A stretch of 64,000 nucleotides of DNA from Orychophragmus violaceus. Its lineage: Eukaryota > Streptophyta > Magnoliopsida > Brassicales > Brassicaceae. Under the pieces are notes generated by a model that worked only from the letters and a program-made list of their open reading frames with translations, had not been told where the DNA came from and ran no database searches. Within the stretch, counting starts at the first letter, position 1. Each line of letters opens with the position of its first letter. A program made the position numbers and the translations under genes. Below, piece by piece: positions 54,035 through 64,000 of this stretch. The stretch is taken from positions 124,001-188,000 of the forward strand of contig CM058236.1 of NCBI GenBank assembly GCA_030180135.1. Direction: 5' to 3'.

Positions 54035-57000
54035 ATCTCCCACTTGTACTGGAATCACCTATTCCTATAATCCTTTCGTCACTATATCTCAATATGGCAT
54101 AAGGCAAGAGACTGTGTCATCCTTATTATAGCCAACATCACGTTCATCGAATTCCTGATCTATACTGATAAAACAAACGACTGACAATCACCTCGTTTGA
54201 GCACGGCCATGAATTTTCTCAGTATCAAATCTTCGATGGGCCCTGAGATATTTATCTCCCTTTATAGGAGGGACAAATCCCATCTTGTTCCATCCCTGTT
54301 TCTACACATACTTCATGATACGCATAAGCAATGCCGTTATAGCCGCCAGTTACGGAACGACGTTTGACAAGGTCAAAGCGCACCAATTCATATGCTAGGA
54401 AGCATGATGAACTCAGGTCTAAGGACTATACTCTATAGTCGTAATGAGAACCTCCCATGACACTGATATAACTATCCTGTGGAGTTCTCATTAGCGTGTC
54501 ATGTCCGATCATATGTTCACCAACATGTATCTATGTGATTGACTGTGATAATCATATCATTGACTCCATGAAACTTAGTCCAACAGTCACCTCACATGCT
54601 AGTCTCGCCCGGTTATTGGTGTCCCACTTCAACAACCTCGACTAGGGACAATCGTAATTTATGTCATCTTTTACTTATAGGGTTTCATGATCAAGTCCTC
54701 AACTTGACGACCTATAAGATGAACATAAAATACTTTGGGACCATTACCTAATTATCCAATAATTAAATAATACTGATGTCAGTTTGACTTACATAAACAC
54801 TACCATAGTATGTTTATGTAAAGATTACAACATAACTAAAATAACTCCCACTAGAATCAAGATCATCTCTTCAGATATCTTATACCTACAACAACAAAAT
54901 AAATTTCGTGCTTAGGTTGTGGGAGAGATTGCGGTGTCATTGCTTGAAACAATTCCAACAAACCACACCGCCATTCAGATAAAAGCACTATTCTATGATC
55001 CACTGCTTGGAGCCTTTCCAACAGATAGCACCGCTATTCAGACAAAGAGACATAACCAGGTGGGAACCGGGAATCGTCTTTGTCCGTCTAACTACTTTCA
55101 ACTGGTTCGTCACTTTACCAGTTCACCACGAACCTATCCTTAGTGTTCCTCAAACACTTGAGATATTTCTGGTAACTGTTCAGTGACTATTACCGGAACA
55201 CATTGGTATTTTCTCGTCATGCTTTATGCGTAAGATGCATCTTGACGAGCGCAAACATGGCATTCATGATGGATTCTATTGCAGCAGCATTAGCAATCAC
55301 ACTCATTAATAATAGCTCAGCTAGTGTTCAAAAAATACTTCTTCTCGCTAATATTGTTACTAGCTCAGCCAGTGTCCAAGACACTTCTTCTTGCTCAGAT
55401 TATTGCCATAAGACCTTTGGTATGAAGCCATTCTTGGAATCAAGCACATTAGAACTGTCCAATTCCTTATCAACATAAGGATTTTGACACGATCCAATTA
55501 GCCTTTCTGATCCATTCCAATGGATCCTTATTCCAAGAACTTTTACGGCCTTCTCCCATGTCTGTCGTTAAATTTGACTTCCGACCCAAATCTTGACAAG
55601 ACTTTAGCGTTGGAACGTCGTTTATGAGATTAAGTACATTACGTACATACGGTGTGAGAATTTCAATTACGCTCCCACTAGTCTTCTTGTAAACGCATGG
55701 TTTCATTTCTATTCTGATCAAGTCAAAACTCTTGACCACATTATCAAAATGTTGATTCCAACTCCAAGATGTTTGCTTCAATCCAGAAATGGATCGGTGA
55801 AGCTAACATTCATACCCAGCCAATTTTTCGGAGTTGGGGCTCACCATCGCTTCTTTGAATTTCGCATGCTCGTCACTTTTCAATGATCAATAGATCACGA
55901 CAATCGGCTACGAGAAATCACTCTCGAGTTAGTGACGGATCCTTTCGGATCTGCGAATTTCAGGCTCCACAGGTGCAGATCCTACAGCACTTTGTAGATC
56001 TCACCACTGCTTTCCCTCAACAGGTTGAGCAGCCTCCTGTGTTTATCGAATTTCTTCGATGTGTACTTTTACTCCCACTGTTCCTTTTGGAAAGTACGAT
56101 CTTTCTCAAAAGACACAGTTCCAGACAACAAAAGTACTAAGCCTTGGTTTCCCTAGGACAACCAGCGAGGTAGAACTTATCAGATTTGGGTTCAAGTTTG
56201 TTTGTTGACTACTGTCTTACACAAACCTTGCAATCCCAATTAATCAGAAAAACAAATTTGGAAATCACCCAATCCACATCCAATGTGGTGTTTTTCACTG
56301 ATTCTGATAGAAACTTATTTAGCGTAAACATAGACATTTTAGAACGTATTCTTAAATGACCATGGAAGATTCCTGTGACCCATCATTGATCGGAGCATAT
56401 CTAATAAGATCCGATTCATTCTGTCAGATGATCACCCAATTCTTGACTCAAGTATTTTCCTCCGCGATTCAATCGAGGATCTCAATACTTCTGTCAAATT
56501 GGTTCTACACTTCATCTTGGAACTCCTCAAGGGATTCCTGCTCGTGTCTCATCAAATGAACACATCCATACTTATTGATGCCATCAATAAGGTAATGAAG
56601 TACAGAAGATTTCCTTTGGCACTAATGCTCATCTGGCCGCATACATCAGTATGTGCAAGGCCCAATAAGCCTTTGGCCCGTTTCCTTTAGCTCTGCTAAA
56701 AGGGGCTTAGTCATTTTGTCCAGTGAACAGAATTCATATCTCAAATGATTAATAATCGAATGAGTCCAAAAATATGGAACTTCTGAATCCGCTTCACTCT
56801 TTGTGGTTAAACGACTATGCCAAGGAAAAGTCGAGTTCGAGTCATCAGACTTAAACTTTTAGTATTTGTGTTATATTATAACTTTCGCTGGTTTAAGATA
56901 TAAAACCCATTCCAAACGGGGTGCTACCATATGATATTTCATTAAGATCTAAAGAACAAAACTTGTCTTTTATCAAAATGAAAAACATCCAAATTCTTTA

Positions 57001-57165
57001 CAAGAAGATGAAAGACATTTCTGCACAAGGCAGATACATAGTAGCAATTACTTAATTTCTAAAACCAAGTATGAAAGGCTCCTACAAGTGGAGAATCTCT
57101 ACGGCTCATGTAGCAACCATTGCTTCAACCAGACACGCAGTTCCACTTGTCCTTTCTTCAACGTT
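54035..57165 (-). pseudogene. pol: Copia-G 3' noncoding region and degraded pol
   Basis: About 860 bp of 3' noncoding sequence (to near 54890) is followed by pol fragments in minus sense with many stops: RNase H about 54900-55200, RT about 55450-55800, integrase about 56370-56700. The decay is shared with Copia-A. Confidence 0.82.
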
Positions 57166-58080
57166 CTACTGTCGCTTAGGTCCTGCATATTTCAAAAATA
57201 TCAGTACCACAACTAGTATCCAATACTTATGTAGAACTTGAATTAATAACACAATACCTGAAGAAGAAGTACTATACATCTCCTTCATCTCTTGTGAATC
57301 TTCCAAGAATTTAATGCAATCTCTCTTCCAATGCCCTGACTCATCACAGTAGAAGCATTTTCTAACACCAGATGGGCCTGACTTGGGCATATAAGATGAC
57401 ACATGCTTATCCTGATTCCAAATCTGGACGGCCCTGCCTCTACCCTTGCCAACACAAGATTTCTCAAATCTTTTACCCTTTATGATGTCTTGCTCTAATG
57501 TTTTGAGCATGTCATGCAGCTCAGTCAACGTCTTCGTCAAGCCTTTATTGATATAGTCCTTAATGAACTTATCATAGTTTGACGACAGTGACTGCAGAAT
57601 GATGTCAGTGGCCAACTCTAAGCTGACAGGACATTCCAGTTTCCCCAGGTTATCAATGTAACCCATCATTTTAATGACATGAGGACTTACTGGAGCATCC
57701 TCTGGTAGCTTGCATTCAGTGAGAAACTTCACCATCTGGATTCTCTCAACTCGTGCCAGATTCTGAAACTTCAGTTTCAGGCTGGTGATCATCTCTATCG
57801 GCGACTCCACGTTCTTGTATTGACTTTTCAAGTCCGAGTCCATGGTAGCCAACATCAGACCACGCACATCTACCACATCAATATAATGCTTATTCCAAGC
57901 ATTATATACTGCATGCGAGCGATTGGTCCCAAGCCTTTCTGGAAGAGCCTTTTCGAGGACATAGTCCTTGCTCTCCTGCTTGAGAATGAATCTCAGATTC
58001 CGATACCAATCCAGGAAGTTGGATCCATTTAACCTGTCCTTCTCAAGGACGGATCGCAACGAGAAAGTAGTCATAGACAT
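57166..58080 (-). CDS. gag: Copia-G gag, 304 codons
   Basis: A complete copia Gag with a UBN2-like domain and knuckle CFYCDESGHWKRDC. It ends at the same stop as Copia-A gag after a frameshift that replaces the protease start. It is about half identical to the Gag of the B/C/F family. It is probably functional for particle formation only. The ATG at 58080 follows acceptor-like TTTCAG by three bases. Confidence 0.92.
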   Translation of the reverse strand: MSMTTFSLRSVLEKDRLNGSNFLDWYRNLRFILKQESKDYVLEKALPERLGTNRSHAVYNAWNKHYIDVVDVRGLMLATMDSDLKSQYKNVESPIEMITSLKLKFQNLARVERIQMVKFLTECKLPEDAPVSPHVIKMMGYIDNLGKLECPVSLELATDIILQSLSSNYDKFIKDYINKGLTKTLTELHDMLKTLEQDIIKGKRFEKSCVGKGRGRAVQIWNQDKHVSSYMPKSGPSGVRKCFYCDESGHWKRDCIKFLEDSQEMKEMYSTSSSGIVLLIQVLHKYWILVVVLIFLKYAGPKRQ

Positions 58081-59627
58081 AAGCTGAAATCCAAGAAAAA
58101 CAAAGATTTAGTTATGTATATGATGAGAAATCTTATCTAATAAGAAAACTCGCATTATATTCAAACAATGTTTCCTCTATGAATACAATGATCCAAGATC
58201 CATACTTCACCAAAATCTGAGTGGGCGACTCGCCATTACCCAAACTTTAGTTATCTAGGTAAGCAAATCATTGCTAATTGTACTCAGTACAACTCTTGGT
58301 TGTGGATGAGACAAACTATGTCTAATCCACTCTGATGTCTCCGGGCCCAGAACTTCTGATAGCTCAGTCAAGTAAAACCAATCTCTTCTGTCTTGTGAAT
58401 CACTGACAGTCGCACTGCAAGTCTGTCAATGACCACCTGCCTTACTCATGTTGCAGTGGATACCAACGGCTCCAAGACTATCCAACAAACGACACAAGTC
58501 TTGACAGTAGACAAGATTTGGAAAAGACATCAAGGTTACTTGATATTTAGTTGAGGAAACTAAACTCTGAAAGTTTAGCAAATCAATCTCTTAGGTCATG
58601 TAATTGTTGATGTTTAGCACTGCAAATCCATCAACATAACTACTTGCCTTACTCACGTAATTGTGGACACCAAGCTCTTGGCTAGACCATCACACAACGA
58701 AATGAGTCTTGACAGTTGACCATATTGAAGCTAAGCTTTGATCAAGGTTTAGGTCGAGTTTGGTTTCTGCAAATTCAAGGTTCAATAACCAGAATTTCGA
58801 GCACTGTATCGATCGACGCAGACTATGTCTGTCGATCGACACCACCAAACAAAACCGGACTTCAATAACCGGTTAATCCAATTAACCCGGTTCATCGAAC
58901 CGGTCATGTCGATCGACACAACCCGTGTGTGACGGTCGACATAGACCTTAACCGAAGACAATTTTGATAACCGGTCCAATCCTATTGAACCGACTTATCA
59001 GATCAAACTGATCTTAACCATTCAAATTGGTTTATACTAATTGCGATGATCAGTTCAATCCAATTGAACCAATTCATCCAATTTAAACCGTTTTAATCAG
59101 TTTCATCTAATTGCGATAACCGATCCAATTCAATTGAGTCGACTTATCCAATCAAACCGATTCAACTCATCGGTTCATTCTAATTGAGATAATCAGTTCA
59201 ATCCAATTGAACCAATTCATCCAATTTAAACCGATCTATTCGGACTTAACCAAGCATGATAACGGGTCCAATCCAATTGAACCGATTAACCATTCGCTAG
59301 GTATGTGTCGACCGAAACTAACATGTGTCGATCGACACTGGACCGAATCTGTTCTGTGTCGACCGACACTAAACCTGTGTCGATCGACACAGTAGGCTTT
59401 CGGTTTTTCTTCGCGAAAAACCCTAGCCGCCGAATCTGTCGTTTTCGCTGTTCTGTGTCGACCGACACACCTAGTGTGTCGATCGACACTGTGCGAAAAC
59501 ACAGACTCGATCTTGATCAAAATCGATCTGACCTGTTCTAACCAAACAACCTAGTTTGCGAATCTAAATCATCAAATTCAATAAACAGGTCTGATTCAAT
59601 GATAAAACCCTAAGGCTCTGATACCAC
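58081..59627 (-). other. Copia-G leader, probable 5'UTR intron, with palindrome arrays
   Basis: The primer site is at 59614-59627. Six palindromes of strictly alternating C and T type lie at 59305-59490, and others at 58805-58945. AACCGG/TTGAACC-rich repeats fill 58850-59290. The inferred intron runs from donor CCAG|GTAAAC in the LTR (59737) to the acceptor at 58084, 1654 nt. Confidence 0.65.
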
Positions 59628-60360
59628 TGTTGGGAACTTCGAGCCAATTCTACCGGATTCAGAATTGCTGTCAGGTTCCAGATAGCCTAGGATCTAGGGT
59701 TTAGTTAATTGAATTAAGGATCTGATCTCGTGTTTACCTGGAGATTGGCAGCGGAAGATTCAAGTAATACGAGATCTCTGGAGCGCCTCAGATGCTGCGC
59801 CTCTACCTCAGTCCACACGCACACAAGCTGGAATCCGCCGGGATGCTAGTACCGGGGCTCGGATCTCCTGGGAACTGAGTTTTTCAAGGTTTCAGTGTTT
59901 TTTCTCTGAGAAAACACTGTCTGGGCGGCGCACTCTTGTTTAGGTCGAATGTATAAGATCACTTATATACAGACCTCGACATGAACCAAAACATCAGTCT
60001 CGGTTTCGGCCTTGTGTCGACCGACACACTTAGTGGTGTCGATCAACACACGTCTTGTGTCGACCGACGCACCCAATGGTGTCGATCGACACACCTCATG
60101 AAAACTCATATTCGATGTGTATCTAATACACATCGACCAGACCATATGCCAATGATCAATCCCATACGAAGTAGGTCCCACTTGCTTAGGTGTGTGACCC
60201 TGTAGGTTCACACGATACTGGAAATGAGTTACAACTCATTTGTCATAAGCGGTTTCTAGCAAAACATTATGACTACCCAGTATCACATGAATTGTCCGAT
60301 CTCGACAATACAACTATCTCTAGAGTGAGTACAATGTGATTTCAGGACATAATCCCAACA
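59628..60360 (-). repeat. Copia-G 5' LTR
   Basis: This is the partner of 53302-54034. One palindrome has mutated here (GTCGATCAACA). The donor-like site is at 59737. Confidence 0.92.
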
Positions 60361-60365
60361 CCTTT

Positions 60366-62922
60366 ACCCCGGATAAATGAGTTGTTGGATCAGCTTAAGG
60401 GAGCTACGGTGTTCTCGAAGATTGACTTGGCATCGGGATACCATCAGATTCCGATTGCACCGGAGGATGTCCGGAAGACGGTGTTCCACACGCGCTATGG
60501 CCACTACGAGTTTGTAGTGATGCCGTTTGGTTTGACGAATGCTCCAGTTGCATTCATGAAGATGATGAATAACATCTTCCGTGAGTGGCTAGACGAGTTC
60601 GTGATTATCTTCATTGATGACATACTCGTTTACTCAAAGGACCGGGAGACACATCAGGAGCATCTCAGGAAGGTGTTGGGTCGTTTGAGGGAACAAAAGC
60701 TTTTTGCCAAACTCAGCAAGTGCAGCTTTTGGCAAAGAAGCATCGGTTTCCTAGGACACATTGTGTCGGACCAAGGAGTATCTGTTGATCCAGAGAAGAT
60801 CAAGGCGATTAAGGAATGGCCGAGGCCAAGGAATGCAACCGAGGTGAGGAAGTTTCCTTGGCTTAGCAGGCTATTATCGGCGGTTTGTCAAGGGTTTTGC
60901 CAGCAAGGCGCAAGCTCTGACCAAACTAACCGGGAAGGAGGTTAAGTTCGAATGGTCGGACAAGGCTGAGAAGAGCTTCTCGGAGCTGAAGGACATGCTT
61001 ACACAGGCGCCAGTCCTAGCCTTGCCAGAGAACGAGGTACCTTATGTGGTTTACACCGATGCGTCAATTACTAGATTGGGTTGTGTGTTGATGCAGGAGG
61101 GAAAGGTTATTGCCTATGCTTCGAGGCAACTCAGGAAGCATGAGGGCAATTACCCAACCCATGATCTGGAGATGGCCGCAGTAGTGTTTGCACTAAAGAT
61201 CTGGCGATCTTACCTCGACGGAGCTAAAGTGCAAATACTCACGGACCATAAGAGCCTGAAGTACATCTTCACTCAACCAGATCTGAACCTGAGGCAGAGA
61301 AGGTGGATGGAGTTCGTGGCCGACTATGATTTGGACATTTCCTATCATCCGGGGAAAGCCAATCTAGTGGCCGACGCACTGAGCCGGAAGAGGGCTGGAG
61401 TTTCAGTTGAGAAGGACGCAGAGGCGTTGGTTGGCATGATCGGGGTATTACACCTTAATGCCTTGACCGTGGATGAGGAACCTTTGGGTTTGGGAGCTGC
61501 AGACTAGGCAGACTTACTGACTAGGGTTCGGTTGGTTCAAGGACAAGACGAGGAGCTGACTAAGGCCGCTAACCACATCAACACCGAGCACAAGTTTTCG
61601 AACAACGGGACGATTGTGGTTAACGGGCGGGTTTGTGTACCAGATGTTAAGGATTGAAGGAAGAGATTTTGAGGGAAGCTCATCAATCTCGGTTTGCGAT
61701 TCATCCTGGTCAAACAAAGATGTACCATGACCTCAAGAGGTACTACCATTGGGTCGGGATGAAGCGGGATATAGCAGCTTGGGTCGCTAAGTGTCCTACT
61801 TGTCAGTTGGTCAAGGCGGAACATCAAGCCCCGGGCGGCCTCCTACAGAGCTTACCCATTCCGGAGTGGAAATGGGATCATATTACGATGGACTTCGTCA
61901 CGGGTTTACCAACTACCAGGACCAGGAAGGATACTGTTTGGGTCGTGGTAGACCGGCTTACAAAGTCCGCGCACTTTCTGGCCATTAAGAAGACCGATGG
62001 GGTTTCTCAGATTGTTGGGAAGTACATTGATGAGATCGTTCGGTTGCATGGAGTTCCAGCAAGTATTGTCTCGGACCGGGATGCACGCTTTACCTCATAC
62101 TTTTGGAGGGCGTTCCAAAAGGCTTTGGGGACTAAAGTGCACATGAGTACGGCCTATCACCCACAGACTGATGGGCAGTCAGAGAGGACAATACGGACCT
62201 TGGAAGACATGTTGAGAGCAAGTGTCTTGGATTGGGGCGATTCTTGGGAGAGGTACTTGCCTTTGGCAGAGTTTGCATACAACAACAGTTTCCATGCCAG
62301 TATTGGGATGTCACCGTATGAAGCGTTGTATGGACGACCATGCCGGACCCCGTTGTGTTGGACACAAGTAGGGGAATCTAGTTTGATCAGACCAGACATA
62401 GTGGAGGAGACCACAGAGCAGATCCGTCTACTCAAGGCCAAGATGAAGGAAGCCCAGGATAGGCAGAAGAGTTATGCAGACAAACGTCAGAAGGACATTG
62501 AGTTCGCAGTTGGCGACTTGGTCTACCTAAAGATGATCACATTCAAGGGTAGAGCCAGAGTCTCAAAGCGGGGGAAGTTAGACCCGAGATACCTAGGACC
62601 GTTCCGGATTGTGGCGAGAGTTGGAATTGTCGCCTACAAGCTTGATCTGCCGGCTGAGATGGAAGCATTCCATAATGTGTTCCATGTATCTCAACTCCGG
62701 AAGTGTATCACGGACCGAGACGTCATTGTTCCGAAAGTTCCCAGCGACCTCAAGGAGAATTTGACTATGGAGGCAAGACCAGTTCGGATTATTGACAGGG
62801 CGGAAAAGGCAATGAGAAAGAAGTCAATACCGATGGTTAAGGTTGTTTGGGTTTGCAACGGGATCGAGGAAGTTACTTGGGAAACGGTGAACAAATCGTC
62901 TATCTCTCTATCTCTTGGATAA
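60366..62922 (+). pseudogene. pol: Gypsy-2 pol, RT to integrase, three lesions and a replaced 3' end
   Basis: It continues the RT after Copia-G without frame loss (YHQIPIAPEDV, FIDDILVY). An extra T in the run 60853-60855 shifts frame. RNase H follows (YTDAS) to a TAG at 61505-61507. A missing base near 61652 shifts frame again. The integrase is then open, with its H2C2 finger, MDFVTGLP, SDRDARFTS and a PQTDGQSERT segment. The chromodomain-like end is cut after about TWET and replaced by unrelated sequence. Confidence 0.9.
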
Positions 62923-62979
62923 TCCCTGTTGCAGCATCTGATTTTTTCTTCTCTTTCATTCTCCTTCTCTCTCACTCAT
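62890..62979 (+). other. Unexplained filler between Gypsy-2 pol and truncated LTR
   Basis: About 90 bp, CT-rich, matching neither pol, polypurine tract nor LTR. The end of pol, the polypurine tract and the first 184 bp of the 3' LTR are missing at this junction. Confidence 0.65.
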
Positions 62980-64000
62980 GGCCAGCTAGGTCAGCTGGAG
63001 GGACTGACACTCAGCTAAACTCAGCTCGGGTAAGTGTTGAGTGTTCAGGTCAGCTAGTGGGTAGGGTCAGCTAGTGTCACTAGCTGACCAGGCGGTTATG
63101 GCCCAAGGGAAGCGAATGGACAAGGCACCCATTCGCTTATGCCTTTCACATCCCTTGGCCTTGGCGGTTTTGGGGCTTCTTCAGCCTATAAATACCCACG
63201 GCCAGACCCTTTTTGCGCACGCCTTTGGCACCATTTTTACACATAAATTCTCAGAGAAAAATGGAGAGACAAGTGGGCTTGAAGGCGAGAAGAATCAAGG
63301 GAGTTATCGGCCGGAAACTCAAGTAGTTGGCCGGCGGTTTGGAAGAGAAAGAGGAGCGGTTCAAGCGTGTGGTTCAAGGGAAAATTGGATCAGGAAGATG
63401 GATCCAAATAATTCAAAGGAACCGGGCAAGTCAACTGCAACTCCAAAGGTGCGTAGAGACTCACGACCGGCCGATCGTTGATCATGGCCTGGCCATGCGA
63501 TCAACGCTTCTAAGGCCGAGTGTTCTCTTCTCTCTCTCTTCCTATTTCTAAGCGATTAATGGGATTAAGTCGTTAAGGTGCAAGCGGTTTCATGCTCTAT
63601 GTTCAAACGGTCGTATAAGGCTTTGGCCGGTGGGGCGAGTTTTAAGTAGCCGAGATCATGTATAGGCTTGGTCGGATTGGGTCGCGTGCGGTATAGTCGT
63701 ACCATGGATCGGTGGGATCGCATGGTCGGCAGCAGTCGCTAGTCGCGATCAAGTCATGCACGGTCGCGAACGTAAGGGTATGAGCGAAAGGTTGCGTCGG
63801 TTCACGGTACACGGTACGCGTCAGTCGGACGTACGGACGCGAGCGCTGATCGCGGTTTGTCTTCACGGACAGGCGCGCGGGACGCGGAAGCATCCTTACG
63901 GTCGTACGCAGGTACGCGCTGATCGACCATACGGTCGCGTTAGCGGGATATGCGGACGGTACAGGCGATCGGAATGGACGCGACTGGACGGTCGCGATAG
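62980..64000 (+). repeat. Gypsy-2 3' LTR, 5' end deleted, runs off window
   Basis: It is colinear with 41954-42974 at a constant offset of 21026 with about 12 differences by eye. It includes the TATA box near 63187, the exon copy at 63398-63448 and the CpG-rich start. The final 530 or so bases lie beyond the window. Confidence 0.92.

Larger units (their letters stand above)
53302..60360 (-). mobile_element. Copia-G: non-autonomous Ty1/copia element, complete, 7059 bp
   Basis: Two 733-bp LTRs (53302-54034, 59628-60360) differ at about five positions by eye. The target duplication CCTTT is perfect (53297-53301, 60361-60365). It interrupts the RT domain of Gypsy-2. It is in the same family as Copia-A and X. 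Confidence 0.95.
41770..64000 (+). mobile_element. Gypsy-2: Ty3/gypsy element split by Copia-F and Copia-G, 3' LTR runs off the window
   Basis: The 5' LTR, primer site, gag, split pol and a 5'-truncated 3' LTR are in order on the plus strand. Target sites of both inserted copias close perfectly and restore the reading frame. It has several stops and frameshifts in pol, so it is dead. The LTR copies differ at about 12 positions over about 1 kb by eye, more than any nested element. Confidence 0.93.

Noticed and set aside
59305..59490. Palindrome arrays as a CRISPR array
   Set aside because: Spacers are short, related and not unique. The sites are 12-bp palindromes inside plant retrotransposons.
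1..64000. Host protein genes, rRNA, tRNA or satellite arrays of centromeric type
   Set aside because: Every stretch was assigned to a retrotransposon part or remnant. No tRNA fold, rRNA segment or monomer satellite was seen.

Overview
The window is a nest of LTR retrotransposons with no recognisable host gene, rRNA, tRNA or CRISPR. The elements are plant Ty1/copia and Ty3/gypsy types: initiator-Met-tRNA primer sites of the TGGTATCAGAGC kind, a chromovirus-like gypsy pol, and plant TATA and splice signals. This points to pericentromeric heterochromatin of a flowering plant. Brassicaceae is a guess I cannot test from the sequence alone.

Layout, left to right. Gypsy-1 (minus strand, <1-7776) is an intact-looking Ty3/gypsy element. 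It sits in the leader of Copia-A (plus, 7777-20637), whose gag is split by Copia-B (plus, 9259-16578). Copia-A itself sits in the leader of an oppositely oriented relative, Copia-X (minus, 20638-22352 visible). A decayed gypsy gag (22353-23135) follows; it is cut by Copia-C (plus, 23136-38369, target duplication TGATG), which is in turn cut by Copia-D (minus, 29017-36800, TCGCG). Copia-D has LTRs that look identical and is the only element here with a near-complete copia pol. From 38370 to 41769 lie gypsy 3' ends and a 2.26-kb LTR, flanked by an inverted repeat of about 390 bp. Gypsy-2 (plus, 41770 to beyond 64000) fills the rest. It is split by Copia-F (plus, 45170-52396, AAAGG) and Copia-G (minus, 53302-60360, CCTTT).

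How the parts work together. Two copia families (B/C/F and A/G) keep an open gag but share a wrecked pol, so they look like gag-only elements mobilised in trans. Copia-D shares LTR ends, leader and 3' region with B/C/F and is a plausible helper. The most interesting signal is an inferred splicing architecture. In Gypsy-1 and Gypsy-2 the first AUG after the TATA box lies inside the LTR and opens a 17-codon exon. That exon joins in frame to gag across an intron that contains the primer-binding site. A second intron, of different length in each element, separates gag from pol at the same codon. The copia elements have an analogous untranslated intron, with its donor in the LTR and its acceptor 2-3 nt before the gag AUG. 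Spliced mRNA would therefore make protein but lack the primer site, and unspliced RNA would be the genome.

A second theme is a palindromic 12-mer, TGTCGATCGACA, and its variant TGTCGACCGACA. These often alternate strictly, upstream of LTR TATA boxes and in leaders of several families.
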